Positions 1 through 6,340 of a DNA stretch of 6,378 bases are shown in pieces. Origin of the DNA: Methanobacteriota archaeon (GTDB taxonomy: Archaea > Thermoplasmatota > Poseidoniia > Poseidoniales > Poseidoniaceae); assembly GCA_002728035.1 (NCBI GenBank), contig PBUZ01000084.1, positions 1 through 6,378 of the forward strand, written 5' to 3'. The position numbers and the translations under genes were made by a program. Position 1 is the stretch's first letter, and each line of letters begins with the position of its first letter. The notes beneath the pieces are model-generated. The model had not been told where the DNA came from and did no database searches. It saw only the letters and a list, made by a program, of their open reading frames with translations.

Positions 1-917
1 TTCCCGAGGAAGAGGTTGAGCGCATCCTCAATGGTCTTGCCTAGTTTAATGGTATGAACCGGTTTCATCAAGTCATTGAGCGTCAAATCCCATTCATCAC
101 GGGATGCGGCCATCAGGATTTCAGAACGAATGACCAAGCCCTTGATGTTGTCAATCGTTTCTTCGTAGACCGGTATTCGTGAAAATCGAAGGATGGTGTT
201 TTCATCAAGAATTTCCTTGATTGTTTGATTCACTTCAAAGGCATTGACGACCACTCGCGGCGTCATTTCTTCGTCCACGGTAATGTCTCGTAGCCTCAAA
301 AGATTGTGAATGACCGTTTCTTCAGACTCTTGCAATGCACCTTCGATTTCTCCCAAATCAGCCATAGCGGCAACATCATCACGGGTGACCATCGCATGTT
401 TTGAGGACGGTAGAATGGACTTGAGGAATTGAATGGGACCGATGAGCAGGAACAGGGATTTGGTAAGCGCTGTCAACATGTAGGCTGCAGGTGTCGACAA
501 CCGTTTCCAATAGGCCGCGCCCAGCGTTTTCGGTATGATCTCCGAAAGGAAAAGTACGGCAAGCGTGAGGATGGCAGAAGCAAGTGTCAACACTTCAACG
601 CCCCATATTTGTTGGACCTGTGAGCCAACGCCAGCAGCACCCATTGTGTGTGCTACAGTGTTGAGCGTGAGGATTGCGGTCAGTGGGCGTACAGAATCAT
701 CATCTTTCAGGTGTTCCCACATCGACGCCGTCCGCTTTCCTTCGTTTTTGAGAATGTTTACGTACGTTTGTGGAGTTGACAGGACAACTGCTTCGAGGAT
801 GGAACAAATGAACGATACACCAAGAGCAAGTGTGATGTAAAATATGAGGAGTGATAAATCACCGTCTCCGGTGGTTTCAACAGCCACTCCAGCTGCTGCG
901 AATGCTTCGGCAATCAT
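1..917 (-). CDS. CNNM (DUF21)/CBS-domain membrane protein, partial (C-terminus beyond left edge)
   Basis: An open frame of 305 codons runs from the ATG at 917 off the window edge with no stop. Residues 22-46 form a hydrophobic helix ending in SILEAVVLS, the pattern of DUF21 helix 1. Further hydrophobic stretches lie at about 77-100 (ILTLNTVAHTMGAAGVG), 108-130 and 142-165. The third ends in SEIIPKTLGA (125-134), a hallmark of CNNM/CorC-type proteins. A soluble part follows, with LRLRDITVDEEMTPR (207-221) and a CBS-type segment FSRIPVYEETIDNIKGLVI (245-263), cut near the start of the second CBS repeat. Known relatives are linked to Mg2+ or other cation export and often carry the old name 'hemolysin'; the substrate cannot be read here. 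The ILTLNT.AHT.GAAG.G form matches a subfamily of about 330-360 residues that I recall as ending after the CBS pair. The frame is open upstream of 917 but has no other ATG nearby. An AGGAG lies 13 nt before the ATG, rather far for a ribosome-binding site. Confidence 0.9.
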   Translation of the reverse strand, partial: MIAEAFAAAGVAVETTGDGDLSLLIFYITLALGVSFICSILEAVVLSTPQTYVNILKNEGKRTASMWEHLKDDDSVRPLTAILTLNTVAHTMGAAGVGSQVQQIWGVEVLTLASAILTLAVLFLSEIIPKTLGAAYWKRLSTPAAYMLTALTKSLFLLIGPIQFLKSILPSSKHAMVTRDDVAAMADLGEIEGALQESEETVIHNLLRLRDITVDEEMTPRVVVNAFEVNQTIKEILDENTILRFSRIPVYEETIDNIKGLVIRSEILMAASRDEWDLTLNDLMKPVHTIKLGKTIEDALNLFLG

Positions 918-977
918 GCTGTTTCGAGGACTCCTAACCTGTGAGGCTATGATTATCCGACGAGCGGAGGGTTCTTC

Positions 978-1006
978 AAAATGACGCTTCTTAAAGAAAT
1001 CATTTT
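978..1006. repeat. Nested inverted repeat (possible operator) upstream of metG
   Basis: AAAATGA (978-984) is the exact reverse complement of TCATTTT (1000-1006). Nested between them is TTCTT-A-AAGAA (988-998), itself a perfect dyad around one central A. The two dyads share nearly the same centre; the inner spacers are 3 nt on the left and 1 nt on the right. The element covers the best TATA-like sequence for metG. A DNA-binding repressor or activator site is a plausible reading. A weak AT-rich RNA hairpin is another, if transcription starts upstream of it. Chance occurrence in AT-rich DNA is not excluded. Confidence 0.4.
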
Positions 1007-1059
1007 CCAAGTTGTCTCTGATGGGTGAACCTCAAGAAGGCTCGGCCTTTCGCGCAAGT

Positions 1060-1066
1060 GAGGGGG
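1060..1066 (+). promoter_or_regulatory. Shine-Dalgarno-like GAGGGGG supporting the metG start at 1069
   Basis: This purine-rich run starts 9 nt and ends 2 nt before the ATG at 1069, and ends 5 nt before the adjacent in-frame ATG at 1072. Its GAGG core can pair with the CCUCC end of 16S rRNA. The upstream candidates TTG 1012 and ATG 1021 have no such sequence. This favours 1069 or 1072 as the start, unless metG is translated from a leaderless transcript beginning at 1021. Confidence 0.45.
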
Positions 1067-1068
1067 TC

Positions 1069-3321
1069 ATGATGACGGATGAACATGTCTTGATTTGTGT
1101 TGCATGGCCCTACGCCAACGGGCCACTTCATCTTGGCCATGTTGCAGGTTGTTACTTGCCGCCAGACATCCAATATCGGTTTGAGCGTGCATTGGGCAAC
1201 AGGGTGTTGATGGTCTCGGGTTCAGATGAACACGGTACACCCATCACAGTGACCGCTGAGCAACAAGGGACAACACCCCAGAGCGTTGTTGACAAGTTTC
1301 ACTCCATTAACCACAAAGCCCTGCTTGATCTTGGTTGCAGTTGGTCCATGTCAACGGATACACGCGGGATTGAGTACGGGGGAGCCCTGTTCAACCGCAC
1401 CTCTGACCCCCGTCACAAACGCATGGTTCAGGAAAATTTCTCCGCCCTTGAGCGAGGTGGCTTCTTTGAGCGAAAAACGATGGAACAATATTTTGAAATC
1501 TCAAAGGATGGAGGCGGGCGATTCCTTCCCGACCGATACGTCGAGGGGACATGTCCAGTGTGCGATGCTGATGGCGCTCGCGGTGACCAGTGCGATGCAT
1601 GTGGGGCGACATACGAAGCGGTGGAACTCAAAAATCCAATATCCAAAATGAATCCAGATGCAACCGTTGAGATTCGAGAAACGGAGCATCTCTTTTACCG
1701 GTTGGATTTGTTTCAAGACTCCCTCTCCGAACATGCTTCACATCAACACGCAGTTTGGAAATCCAATGTCCGCGCCATGACCAAACAGTGGCTTGACATG
1801 GGCTTAAGGCCGCGGGCGGTAACACGGGATTTGGAGTGGGGTATTTCGGTTCCTCTTGAGGGCGACGAGTGGAGTGGAAAGTGCGTTTATGTTTGGTTTG
1901 AAGCAGTCCAAGGCTACTCCACATGTGCAAGGATTTGGGCGCAAGAGAACGCGGAGGGACACCCTGATGGGGCTGATGCATGGAAGCGTTGGTGGAATGT
2001 CGATGAAAAGGGCAAGGCACCACGCCATCTGTATTTCCTCGGCAAAGACAACATTCCATTCCATACGGTGATTTGGCCAGCGTTGATCCTCGGTCTCAAT
2101 CAGGTCAATAAGGGCCTTACCGCAGACGACCCTGTGACTCTTCCAGGGCCAGGTGAATTCGCACTCGAGTCCAATGTTCCTGCCATGGAGTACCTCATGC
2201 TTGCAGGTGGGCAATTTTCGAAGTCACGAAAGCATGCAGTTTGGCTCCCTTCCTTCCTTGAGCGCTACGACCCCGATACACTTCGCTATTACCTCAGCAT
2301 GAACATGCCAGAAAACCACGATACCGATTTCAACTGGCCTGATTTCGTTGAAAAGGTTAACAGTGAATTGATCGCTGCATACGGGAATTTCGTTCATCGT
2401 ATGTTGACCTTGGGTGAACGGCTTCCTAAGGAAGCCGGCGCATCCCCGTTTGAGTCTCATGACGCACATCCTTGCTGTCGGCCTCATCAAGAACATCTCG
2501 AAGGAGCGCTTGATACGATCACACAATCGCTGCAACGACACCGCTACAAAGAAGCGCTACGAGGCATCATGAACGTGGCCCAATACGGAAATCAAATCCT
2601 GCAAGCAGCGGCTCCGTGGAAACATTTGAAACAACCCCAAGAAGGTCATGAAGAAAGCCTCGCCGTTCTGGCCTTTTGTTGGAGAATTTCTCGATTTTTG
2701 GCGGTTACGACTCAACCCTTCCTACCGTTCAGTGCTCAACGGCTATGGACAAATCTTGGTTTGGAAGGTGAGGTTGCCGATGTCCCTTGGTCTGAAGCCA
2801 TCAACTGGGAGGCTGCCCTTGGATGGGCTACGCAATCACCTACGCCCTTGTTTGAACGGTTGGATTTGGACGAAATCCTTCAGATCGAACAAGGGTTGGT
2901 TGAACACGATGAACAAGAATCAAGTGTCCATGGCGTAAAAGGTGGAAAGAAAAAGGAAGGAAAGAAGATGAAGAAAGAAGTTGAAGGCGTAGAATATCTC
3001 GATTTTGACACGTTCATGAAAGTCAACCTGCGTGTTGGTACGATCGTGTCTGTCGAAGACCACCCCAATGCCGACAAATTGTACGTGGTCAAGTTGGATG
3101 ATGGCACGGAATCAGGCCGCACCATCTGTGCTGGTTTGAAGGCGTATTACACAGCGGAAGAGATGGAAGGAAAGCAAGTTGTCTTTGTCGAAAATCTTGC
3201 ACCGCGTCCGTTGCGAGGTGTCACCTCAGAAGGCATGATGCTTGCCGCAGATGACGGGGACGATGGCGTAAAACTCGTCACATTGGATGGCCCGATGCCT
3301 CCAGGCTCGACGGTGCGATGA
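1069..3321 (+). CDS. metG: Methionyl-tRNA synthetase with fused C-terminal tRNA-binding domain
   Basis: This cytoplasmic class I synthetase (750 aa) charges tRNA-Met with methionine using ATP. The Rossmann fold opens with WPYANGPLHLGH (HIGH signature, HLGH at residues 21-24). A single zinc knuckle has CPVC and CDAC (Cys 162, 165, 175, 178). RDLEWGISVP (about 253-262) and GKDNIPFH (325-332) are family blocks. The KMSKS loop reads QFSKSRKHAVW (382-392), close to the archaeal KFSKSRNWA.W form but with Gln in place of the first Lys. The helical anticodon-binding domain spans about 426-600. A Lys/Glu-rich linker (about 611-644) leads to an EMAPII/Trbp111-like OB domain (645-750) containing VNLRVGTI, HPNADKLYVVKLD, NLAPRPLRGV and SEGMMLA; it adds tRNA affinity and is a separate protein in many archaea. 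I chose the ATG at 1069 because an SD-like sequence precedes it and the conserved fold begins at once. ATG 1021 or TTG 1012 would add 16 or 19 residues unlike the family. The gene is convergent with the cyclodeaminase gene, 2 bp away. Confidence 0.97.
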   Translation: MMTDEHVLICVAWPYANGPLHLGHVAGCYLPPDIQYRFERALGNRVLMVSGSDEHGTPITVTAEQQGTTPQSVVDKFHSINHKALLDLGCSWSMSTDTRGIEYGGALFNRTSDPRHKRMVQENFSALERGGFFERKTMEQYFEISKDGGGRFLPDRYVEGTCPVCDADGARGDQCDACGATYEAVELKNPISKMNPDATVEIRETEHLFYRLDLFQDSLSEHASHQHAVWKSNVRAMTKQWLDMGLRPRAVTRDLEWGISVPLEGDEWSGKCVYVWFEAVQGYSTCARIWAQENAEGHPDGADAWKRWWNVDEKGKAPRHLYFLGKDNIPFHTVIWPALILGLNQVNKGLTADDPVTLPGPGEFALESNVPAMEYLMLAGGQFSKSRKHAVWLPSFLERYDPDTLRYYLSMNMPENHDTDFNWPDFVEKVNSELIAAYGNFVHRMLTLGERLPKEAGASPFESHDAHPCCRPHQEHLEGALDTITQSLQRHRYKEALRGIMNVAQYGNQILQAAAPWKHLKQPQEGHEESLAVLAFCWRISRFLAVTTQPFLPFSAQRLWTNLGLEGEVADVPWSEAINWEAALGWATQSPTPLFERLDLDEILQIEQGLVEHDEQESSVHGVKGGKKKEGKKMKKEVEGVEYLDFDTFMKVNLRVGTIVSVEDHPNADKLYVVKLDDGTESGRTICAGLKAYYTAEEMEGKQVVFVENLAPRPLRGVTSEGMMLAADDGDDGVKLVTLDGPMPPGSTVR
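2968..3321 (+). other. EMAPII/Trbp111-like domain of MetG with a possible internal start
   Basis: This part of metG encodes the C-terminal tRNA-binding module. The codon at 2968 is an in-frame ATG, preceded by the purine-only tract AAAAAGGAAGGAAAGAAG, which includes SD-like AAGGAAGG. Initiation here would give a 117-residue protein close in size to the stand-alone tRNA-binding proteins (about 105-115 aa) that accompany MetRS in other archaea. The tract also simply encodes the Lys/Glu/Gly linker, so the SD resemblance may be incidental. The domain call is firm; the internal start is speculative. Confidence 0.35.
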
Positions 3322-3323
3322 AA

Positions 3324-3953
3324 CTACGCTTCCATTCGCTCGCGCACGGCGTCCATGATGCTCCTTGAAACCAAGCGCATCTCTTCTTTGAGATTCGACA
3401 GTTCTTGGCGCATGTTCAAACCATGATCCTCTGGTAAACTGTCCAGATTGATTTCAACATTGAAAATGGCGCCCTTTCCTGCTGCGCTTGCAAGCAGGCC
3501 TGAAACACCTACATCCGTGACGGCATTGGCGTTTCCAAGTCGTGCCAACGGTTCGAGGACCCGCATTAGACTCATGGCTGATTCAGCCGTCTTGTACGGA
3601 ATTTCTGCTGCATGCAACGTTGCTTGACGAATCGCATTTCTTCTGACCAGCTTCTCGTCTTCGGTTGTTTTGGGCAAAGCAAAACTTTCCATCACCAAAT
3701 CAAAGGCTTCGCTGTCTTGATTGGCGAGTACGCCCGATTCGTGGAGGAGAGGAATAGCGACGCTCTGGACTGCTTCTGCGACCTCCCATCCCTCCTTCCA
3801 CCGCTCCTTTCCAAGCGTAAGGTCGCTGACCATGATGGCGAGTGAAGCGGCTTGACCCAGCGCTACTGCTGCAGCTGTGCCACCACCAGGGGTTGGAGAA
3901 GACGATGCCAAGGCGGCTTGATATTCACGCAAGGTCATGTCCATCCAATTCAT
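3324..3953 (-). CDS. Formimidoyl-THF cyclodeaminase / methenyl-THF cyclohydrolase family (FTCD C-terminal domain, FchA-like)
   Basis: This 209-residue soluble protein matches the family covering the C-terminal half of animal FTCD and bacterial FchA. Known activities are release of ammonia from 5-formimino-THF to form 5,10-methenyl-THF, and cyclohydrolysis of methenyl-THF. Visible motifs are LREYQAALASSSPTPGGGTA (8-27, the Pro-Gly-Gly-Gly folate-site loop), ANQDSEAF (77-84, with the conserved Asp), GNANAVTDVGVSGLL (140-154) and FNVEINLDSLPED (164-176). The length is normal for a single-domain, all-helical member. An in-frame ATG at 3980 would add nine residues (MGIAFGGEC). I prefer 3953 because its ATG overlaps the stop of the upstream formimidoyltransferase gene as ATGA and has a perfect GGAGGTGA four bases before it. 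The family starts with this L..(Y/F) segment, which fits. The physiological reaction, deaminase or cyclohydrolase, cannot be decided from sequence, but the neighbour favours deaminase. Confidence 0.92.
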   Translation of the reverse strand: MNWMDMTLREYQAALASSSPTPGGGTAAAVALGQAASLAIMVSDLTLGKERWKEGWEVAEAVQSVAIPLLHESGVLANQDSEAFDLVMESFALPKTTEDEKLVRRNAIRQATLHAAEIPYKTAESAMSLMRVLEPLARLGNANAVTDVGVSGLLASAAGKGAIFNVEINLDSLPEDHGLNMRQELSNLKEEMRLVSRSIMDAVRERMEA

Positions 3954-4996
3954 GCATTCACCTCCGAACGCAATGCCCATTCAATGATGTGCCGTTCTGG
4001 GTCAAAGTCATGGTAAGCGTTCAATCCAAGGGACTCGACAGCAACCTTCACCAACGCACGCTCGTCTTCCGTGTTTGGTGAAAAATAGCGACCAGCTTCA
4101 ACCATGGCCGATAAGGGGACCAATCCAACGATTTCACTGCCACAGAGTTCAACATCGTGATCTGCTGCGAGACTCTCACATGTTTTGTAAGCGAGGTGAA
4201 GGGGGCAGAGCGATGCGTCAAGGAGATTCATAGAAACTTGAGAAATTCCCATTTCTTCAAGGGTGACGCCCATGCCTTGCACTTTGGGCAGCATGCCGTG
4301 TGCTCGGATTTTTCCGCCCTCATTCGACTTGAGAAGGCGGCCACTGCTGCGAACAATTGAGCCTATTTTCTTCGATACTTTGGCATCCGTTTCACGAACA
4401 TTCACGTTGTACGCAACAAGGATCGGTCGCGCTCCAACCGTAATTCCTCCCGACCGAGCAACCGTTTCCGTCCATTCACTTGCCCCCATATCAGGCATTC
4501 GCGTTGCATCTGAATGGTTTGTTTCCTTTCCTTCAAGGCGTGCTTGCAACCCTTCGTATTCGCCTTTTCTGAGGGTAGAAAGCATGACGCGCTCGAAGGA
4601 AGTCGCAGCCGCCCCGTACAGGAACAAAGGGACCTCGTGTTTCTGTGCCACAAGATTCACGACGCGTTTTGCCAATTCCGCACATTCCTCCATCGTCACG
4701 GATTGGAGCGGTACGAATGGACAAACGTCAACCACGCCAAGGCGAGGGTGCTCGCCTTGATGCTGTTGCATATCGAGCAATTCAATGCTCTTTTCAATCA
4801 ATGCCACCGCTCCGTTCACAACCGCATCGGGTGCGCCTGCAAACGTGATGACGGTGCGGTGGTAATCATGGTCGGGTTCAACACCCAACACCGTGCACCC
4901 GTCTGTGTTTCTAACGGCATCCACTATTTGCTCAATCGTTTCGAGGTCTCTACCCTCGGAAATATTTGGCACGCATTCAACCAATGGAGAAAGCAT
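3950..4996 (-). CDS. ftcD: Glutamate formimidoyltransferase
   Basis: This cytoplasmic enzyme (348 aa) transfers the formimino group of N-formimino-L-glutamate to THF, the last step of one histidine degradation route; some relatives act on formylglutamate. The N-terminal subdomain starts with VECVPNISEGR (6-16). The core is GEHPRLGVVDVCPFVPL (81-97), with His83 aligning with the catalytic His82 of porcine FTCD, followed by VTMEEC (100-105) and VPLFLYGAAA (122-131). The second subdomain has GGITVGARPILVAYNVNV (183-200), SQVSMNLLD (252-260), GSEIVGLVPL (286-295) and the usual ending HIIEWAL (336-342). Where bacterial homologues usually read DHNR, this has DYHR (44-47). An in-frame TAG four codons upstream limits the start; ATG 4996 is the first available. 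No clear SD precedes it. It lies 45 bp after PAN on the same strand and overlaps the cyclodeaminase start by 4 bp, making a two-gene equivalent of bifunctional FTCD. No hutH, hutU or hutI is visible here. Confidence 0.95.
   Translation of the reverse strand: MLSPLVECVPNISEGRDLETIEQIVDAVRNTDGCTVLGVEPDHDYHRTVITFAGAPDAVVNGAVALIEKSIELLDMQQHQGEHPRLGVVDVCPFVPLQSVTMEECAELAKRVVNLVAQKHEVPLFLYGAAATSFERVMLSTLRKGEYEGLQARLEGKETNHSDATRMPDMGASEWTETVARSGGITVGARPILVAYNVNVRETDAKVSKKIGSIVRSSGRLLKSNEGGKIRAHGMLPKVQGMGVTLEEMGISQVSMNLLDASLCPLHLAYKTCESLAADHDVELCGSEIVGLVPLSAMVEAGRYFSPNTEDERALVKVAVESLGLNAYHDFDPERHIIEWALRSEVNA
3958..3965 (-). promoter_or_regulatory. Strong Shine-Dalgarno GGAGGTGA of the cyclodeaminase gene, inside the ftcD end
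   Basis: Read on the minus strand, GGAGGTGA is followed by ATGC and the cyclodeaminase ATG (3953-3951). It matches all eight bases expected for pairing with a UCACCUCC 16S rRNA tail, with 7 nt between GGAGG and ATG. It overlaps the codons for the last Glu-Val residues of FtcD. With the ATGA overlap this points to translational coupling or strong independent reinitiation. It settles the start at 3953 rather than 3980. Confidence 0.8.
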
Positions 4997-5041
4997 GCAG
5001 TGTGCCTATCCATTGGGTCTTTGAATGTTCGTCGGAACGCA

Positions 5042-6304
5042 TCACGAGTAGAGGGCTTCTGGAGAACGTTGGGTTGTGCCTTGACTCCTCTTTTTGTCCA
5101 GCCGAGAGACGGCATCCAAGATGTCTTGTTGTGTAACGACTGAACGACCGGCTCGAATAGTGATCATCCCTGCTTCAACACACGTTGCCTTCAAATCTGC
5201 ACCCGAGAATCCCTTGGTTCGCTCAACGATTCGTCCGATGCTGATTTTCTTTGTGTTCATGCTTGCGAGATGCACCGAAAGGATTGCTTTACGCGACGCA
5301 TCATCGGGGATTGGGATTTTGATCACACGATCAAACCTACCGGGGCGGAGGAGAGCATCATCAAGAATGTCTGGACGGTTCGTTGCGGCGATGATTTTCA
5401 CATCGTTCAGAACATCAAATCCGTCCAATTCTGCCAAGAGTTGCATCAGTGTGCGCTGAACTTCGCGGTCCCCGCTGGTAGACCCATCGAGTCGCTTTGC
5501 GCCGATCGCATCAATCTCATCGAGGAAGATGATGCTAGGTGATTTTTCCTTTGCGAGGGAAAACAATTCACGTACCATACGACCACCTTCTCCAATGTAC
5601 TTTTGTGCCAATTCGCTGCCCACCATACGGATAAAGGTCGCATCGGTATGGTTTGCAACTGCCTTTGCAAGCAATGTTTTTCCACAACCTGGAGGCCCAA
5701 CCAACAAAACACCCTTTGGTGGAACGATGCCGACTTTCTCAAACAATTCAGGTTTGGTCAAGGGTAATTCAATGGCTTCACGAACCGATTCGACCTGTTC
5801 GTCCAAACCCGCAACATCATCGTAACTGATGGTTGGCTTTTCCACCATCTCTGCACCACTCACCATGGGGTCCCACGCTTCATGAAGCACTTCGATCACG
5901 GAGAGACTGTCTTGGTTGAGTGCGACTCGTGTGCCTGGTTTGAGGGCATCAGGGTCGAGTCGTTGATTGAGTGAAACTTGGAAAACGGTACCGTTCGATG
6001 AGCGAACGATAGCGCGTTCGTGATCGAGCACATCTTGAATATGGCCGACGATGAGTGGGGGCATTTTCAACAAATTCACGTTTTCATCCAATCGCTCAAT
6101 TCGCTTTCGAAGTGTACGTACTTCAGCCTCAAGCGTGGTCCGTTCATTGATGAGTTGCTGAGATTCATCCCGAAGAGCAGCATAGGCTTCCTCAAGTTCC
6201 CGGAGGTCATCTTCGGAAGTATTCGGGAGTTTACCGTCTTTTGATTCAACATCGGACCCCATGGTACTCAACTGTTCCGTACGGCCAACACCTAATGAAC
6301 TCAT
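5042..6304 (-). CDS. pan: Proteasome-activating nucleotidase (PAN), AAA+ ATPase
   Basis: This 420-residue protein has the PAN/19S Rpt layout: a hexameric ATPase that unfolds substrates and opens the 20S proteasome gate. Residues 32-80 form a charged N-terminal coiled coil. LKMPPLIVG (79-87) holds the conserved proline at the coiled-coil/OB junction, and the OB fold covers about 83-140. The AAA+ module has Walker A GPPGCGKT (203-210), pore loop YIGEG (236-240), Walker B IIFLDEID (258-265), sensor 1 AATNR (306-310), arginine fingers in LRPGRFDR (319-326) and sensor 2 GFSGADL (365-371). The C-terminus is ALYS; its last three residues, Leu-Tyr-Ser, fit the HbYX gate-opening motif, which argues for PAN over VAT/Cdc48-type ATPases (these have two AAA domains). 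Length is near the family norm (about 400-430). An in-frame TGA at 6323-6325 bounds the start. ATG 6304 is the first possible; Met15 is an alternative. No SD precedes it, so a leaderless transcript is likely. Confidence 0.96.
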   Translation of the reverse strand: MSSLGVGRTEQLSTMGSDVESKDGKLPNTSEDDLRELEEAYAALRDESQQLINERTTLEAEVRTLRKRIERLDENVNLLKMPPLIVGHIQDVLDHERAIVRSSNGTVFQVSLNQRLDPDALKPGTRVALNQDSLSVIEVLHEAWDPMVSGAEMVEKPTISYDDVAGLDEQVESVREAIELPLTKPELFEKVGIVPPKGVLLVGPPGCGKTLLAKAVANHTDATFIRMVGSELAQKYIGEGGRMVRELFSLAKEKSPSIIFLDEIDAIGAKRLDGSTSGDREVQRTLMQLLAELDGFDVLNDVKIIAATNRPDILDDALLRPGRFDRVIKIPIPDDASRKAILSVHLASMNTKKISIGRIVERTKGFSGADLKATCVEAGMITIRAGRSVVTQQDILDAVSRLDKKRSQGTTQRSPEALYS

Positions 6305-6340
6305 GCATGATATTGCATTATTTCATATCAAAGACTACAA
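6305..6340. promoter_or_regulatory. AT-rich promoter region of PAN, possibly divergent and overlapping
   Basis: TGATAT occurs on the plus strand at 6308-6313 and on the minus strand at 6330-6325, forming a 6-bp inverted repeat with an 11-bp spacer. The minus-strand copy sits 21-26 nt before the PAN ATG, and the plus-strand copy 28-33 nt before an ATG at 6341. Both distances are near that of an archaeal TATA box for leaderless transcripts. TGATAT is a weak TATA match and I see no clear BRE, so this rests mostly on position and symmetry. Confidence 0.4.

Larger units (their letters stand above)
918..1068. other. Divergent intergenic/promoter region between the CNNM gene and metG
   Basis: This stretch of about 150 bp separates divergent genes and must hold both promoters. 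On the plus strand an AT-rich segment (CTTCTTAAAGAAATC, 987-1001) lies about 28 nt before an ATG at 1021, a spacing that suits an archaeal TATA box with a leaderless start there. On the minus strand GGATAATCATAG (949-960) is a weak AT-rich candidate about 35 nt before the ATG at 917. Neither is a strong consensus. A nested inverted repeat at 978-1006 is listed separately. If metG starts at 1021, its first 16 codons lie within this region. Confidence 0.5.

Noticed and set aside
429..840. Plus-strand open frames (64 and 101 codons) opposite the CNNM gene
   Set aside because: They lie antisense to a frame with clear DUF21/CBS motifs, show no recognisable domain, and read as low-complexity Ser/Arg/Cys-rich shadow translations.
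1628..2214. Minus-strand open frames of 136-143 codons inside metG
   Set aside because: Both are antisense to the conserved catalytic core of MetRS and carry no family motif or ribosome-binding site of note.
2228..2240. A 13-base match (GAAAGCATGCAGT) shared with 4989-5001
   Set aside because: A single exact match of this length is expected about once by chance in a window this size. One copy is metG coding and the other spans the ftcD start, with no shared flanks.
3954..3980. Nine-residue N-terminal extension of the cyclodeaminase from ATG 3980
   Set aside because: The extension (MGIAFGGEC) is only the out-of-frame reading of the ftcD end; the strong SD and ATGA overlap point to 3953.
4514..5143. 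A 209-codon plus-strand open frame opposite ftcD and the end of PAN
   Set aside because: It crosses two well-supported minus-strand genes and their spacer. Its translation is rich in Cys/His/Arg without a pattern, as expected of an antisense frame.
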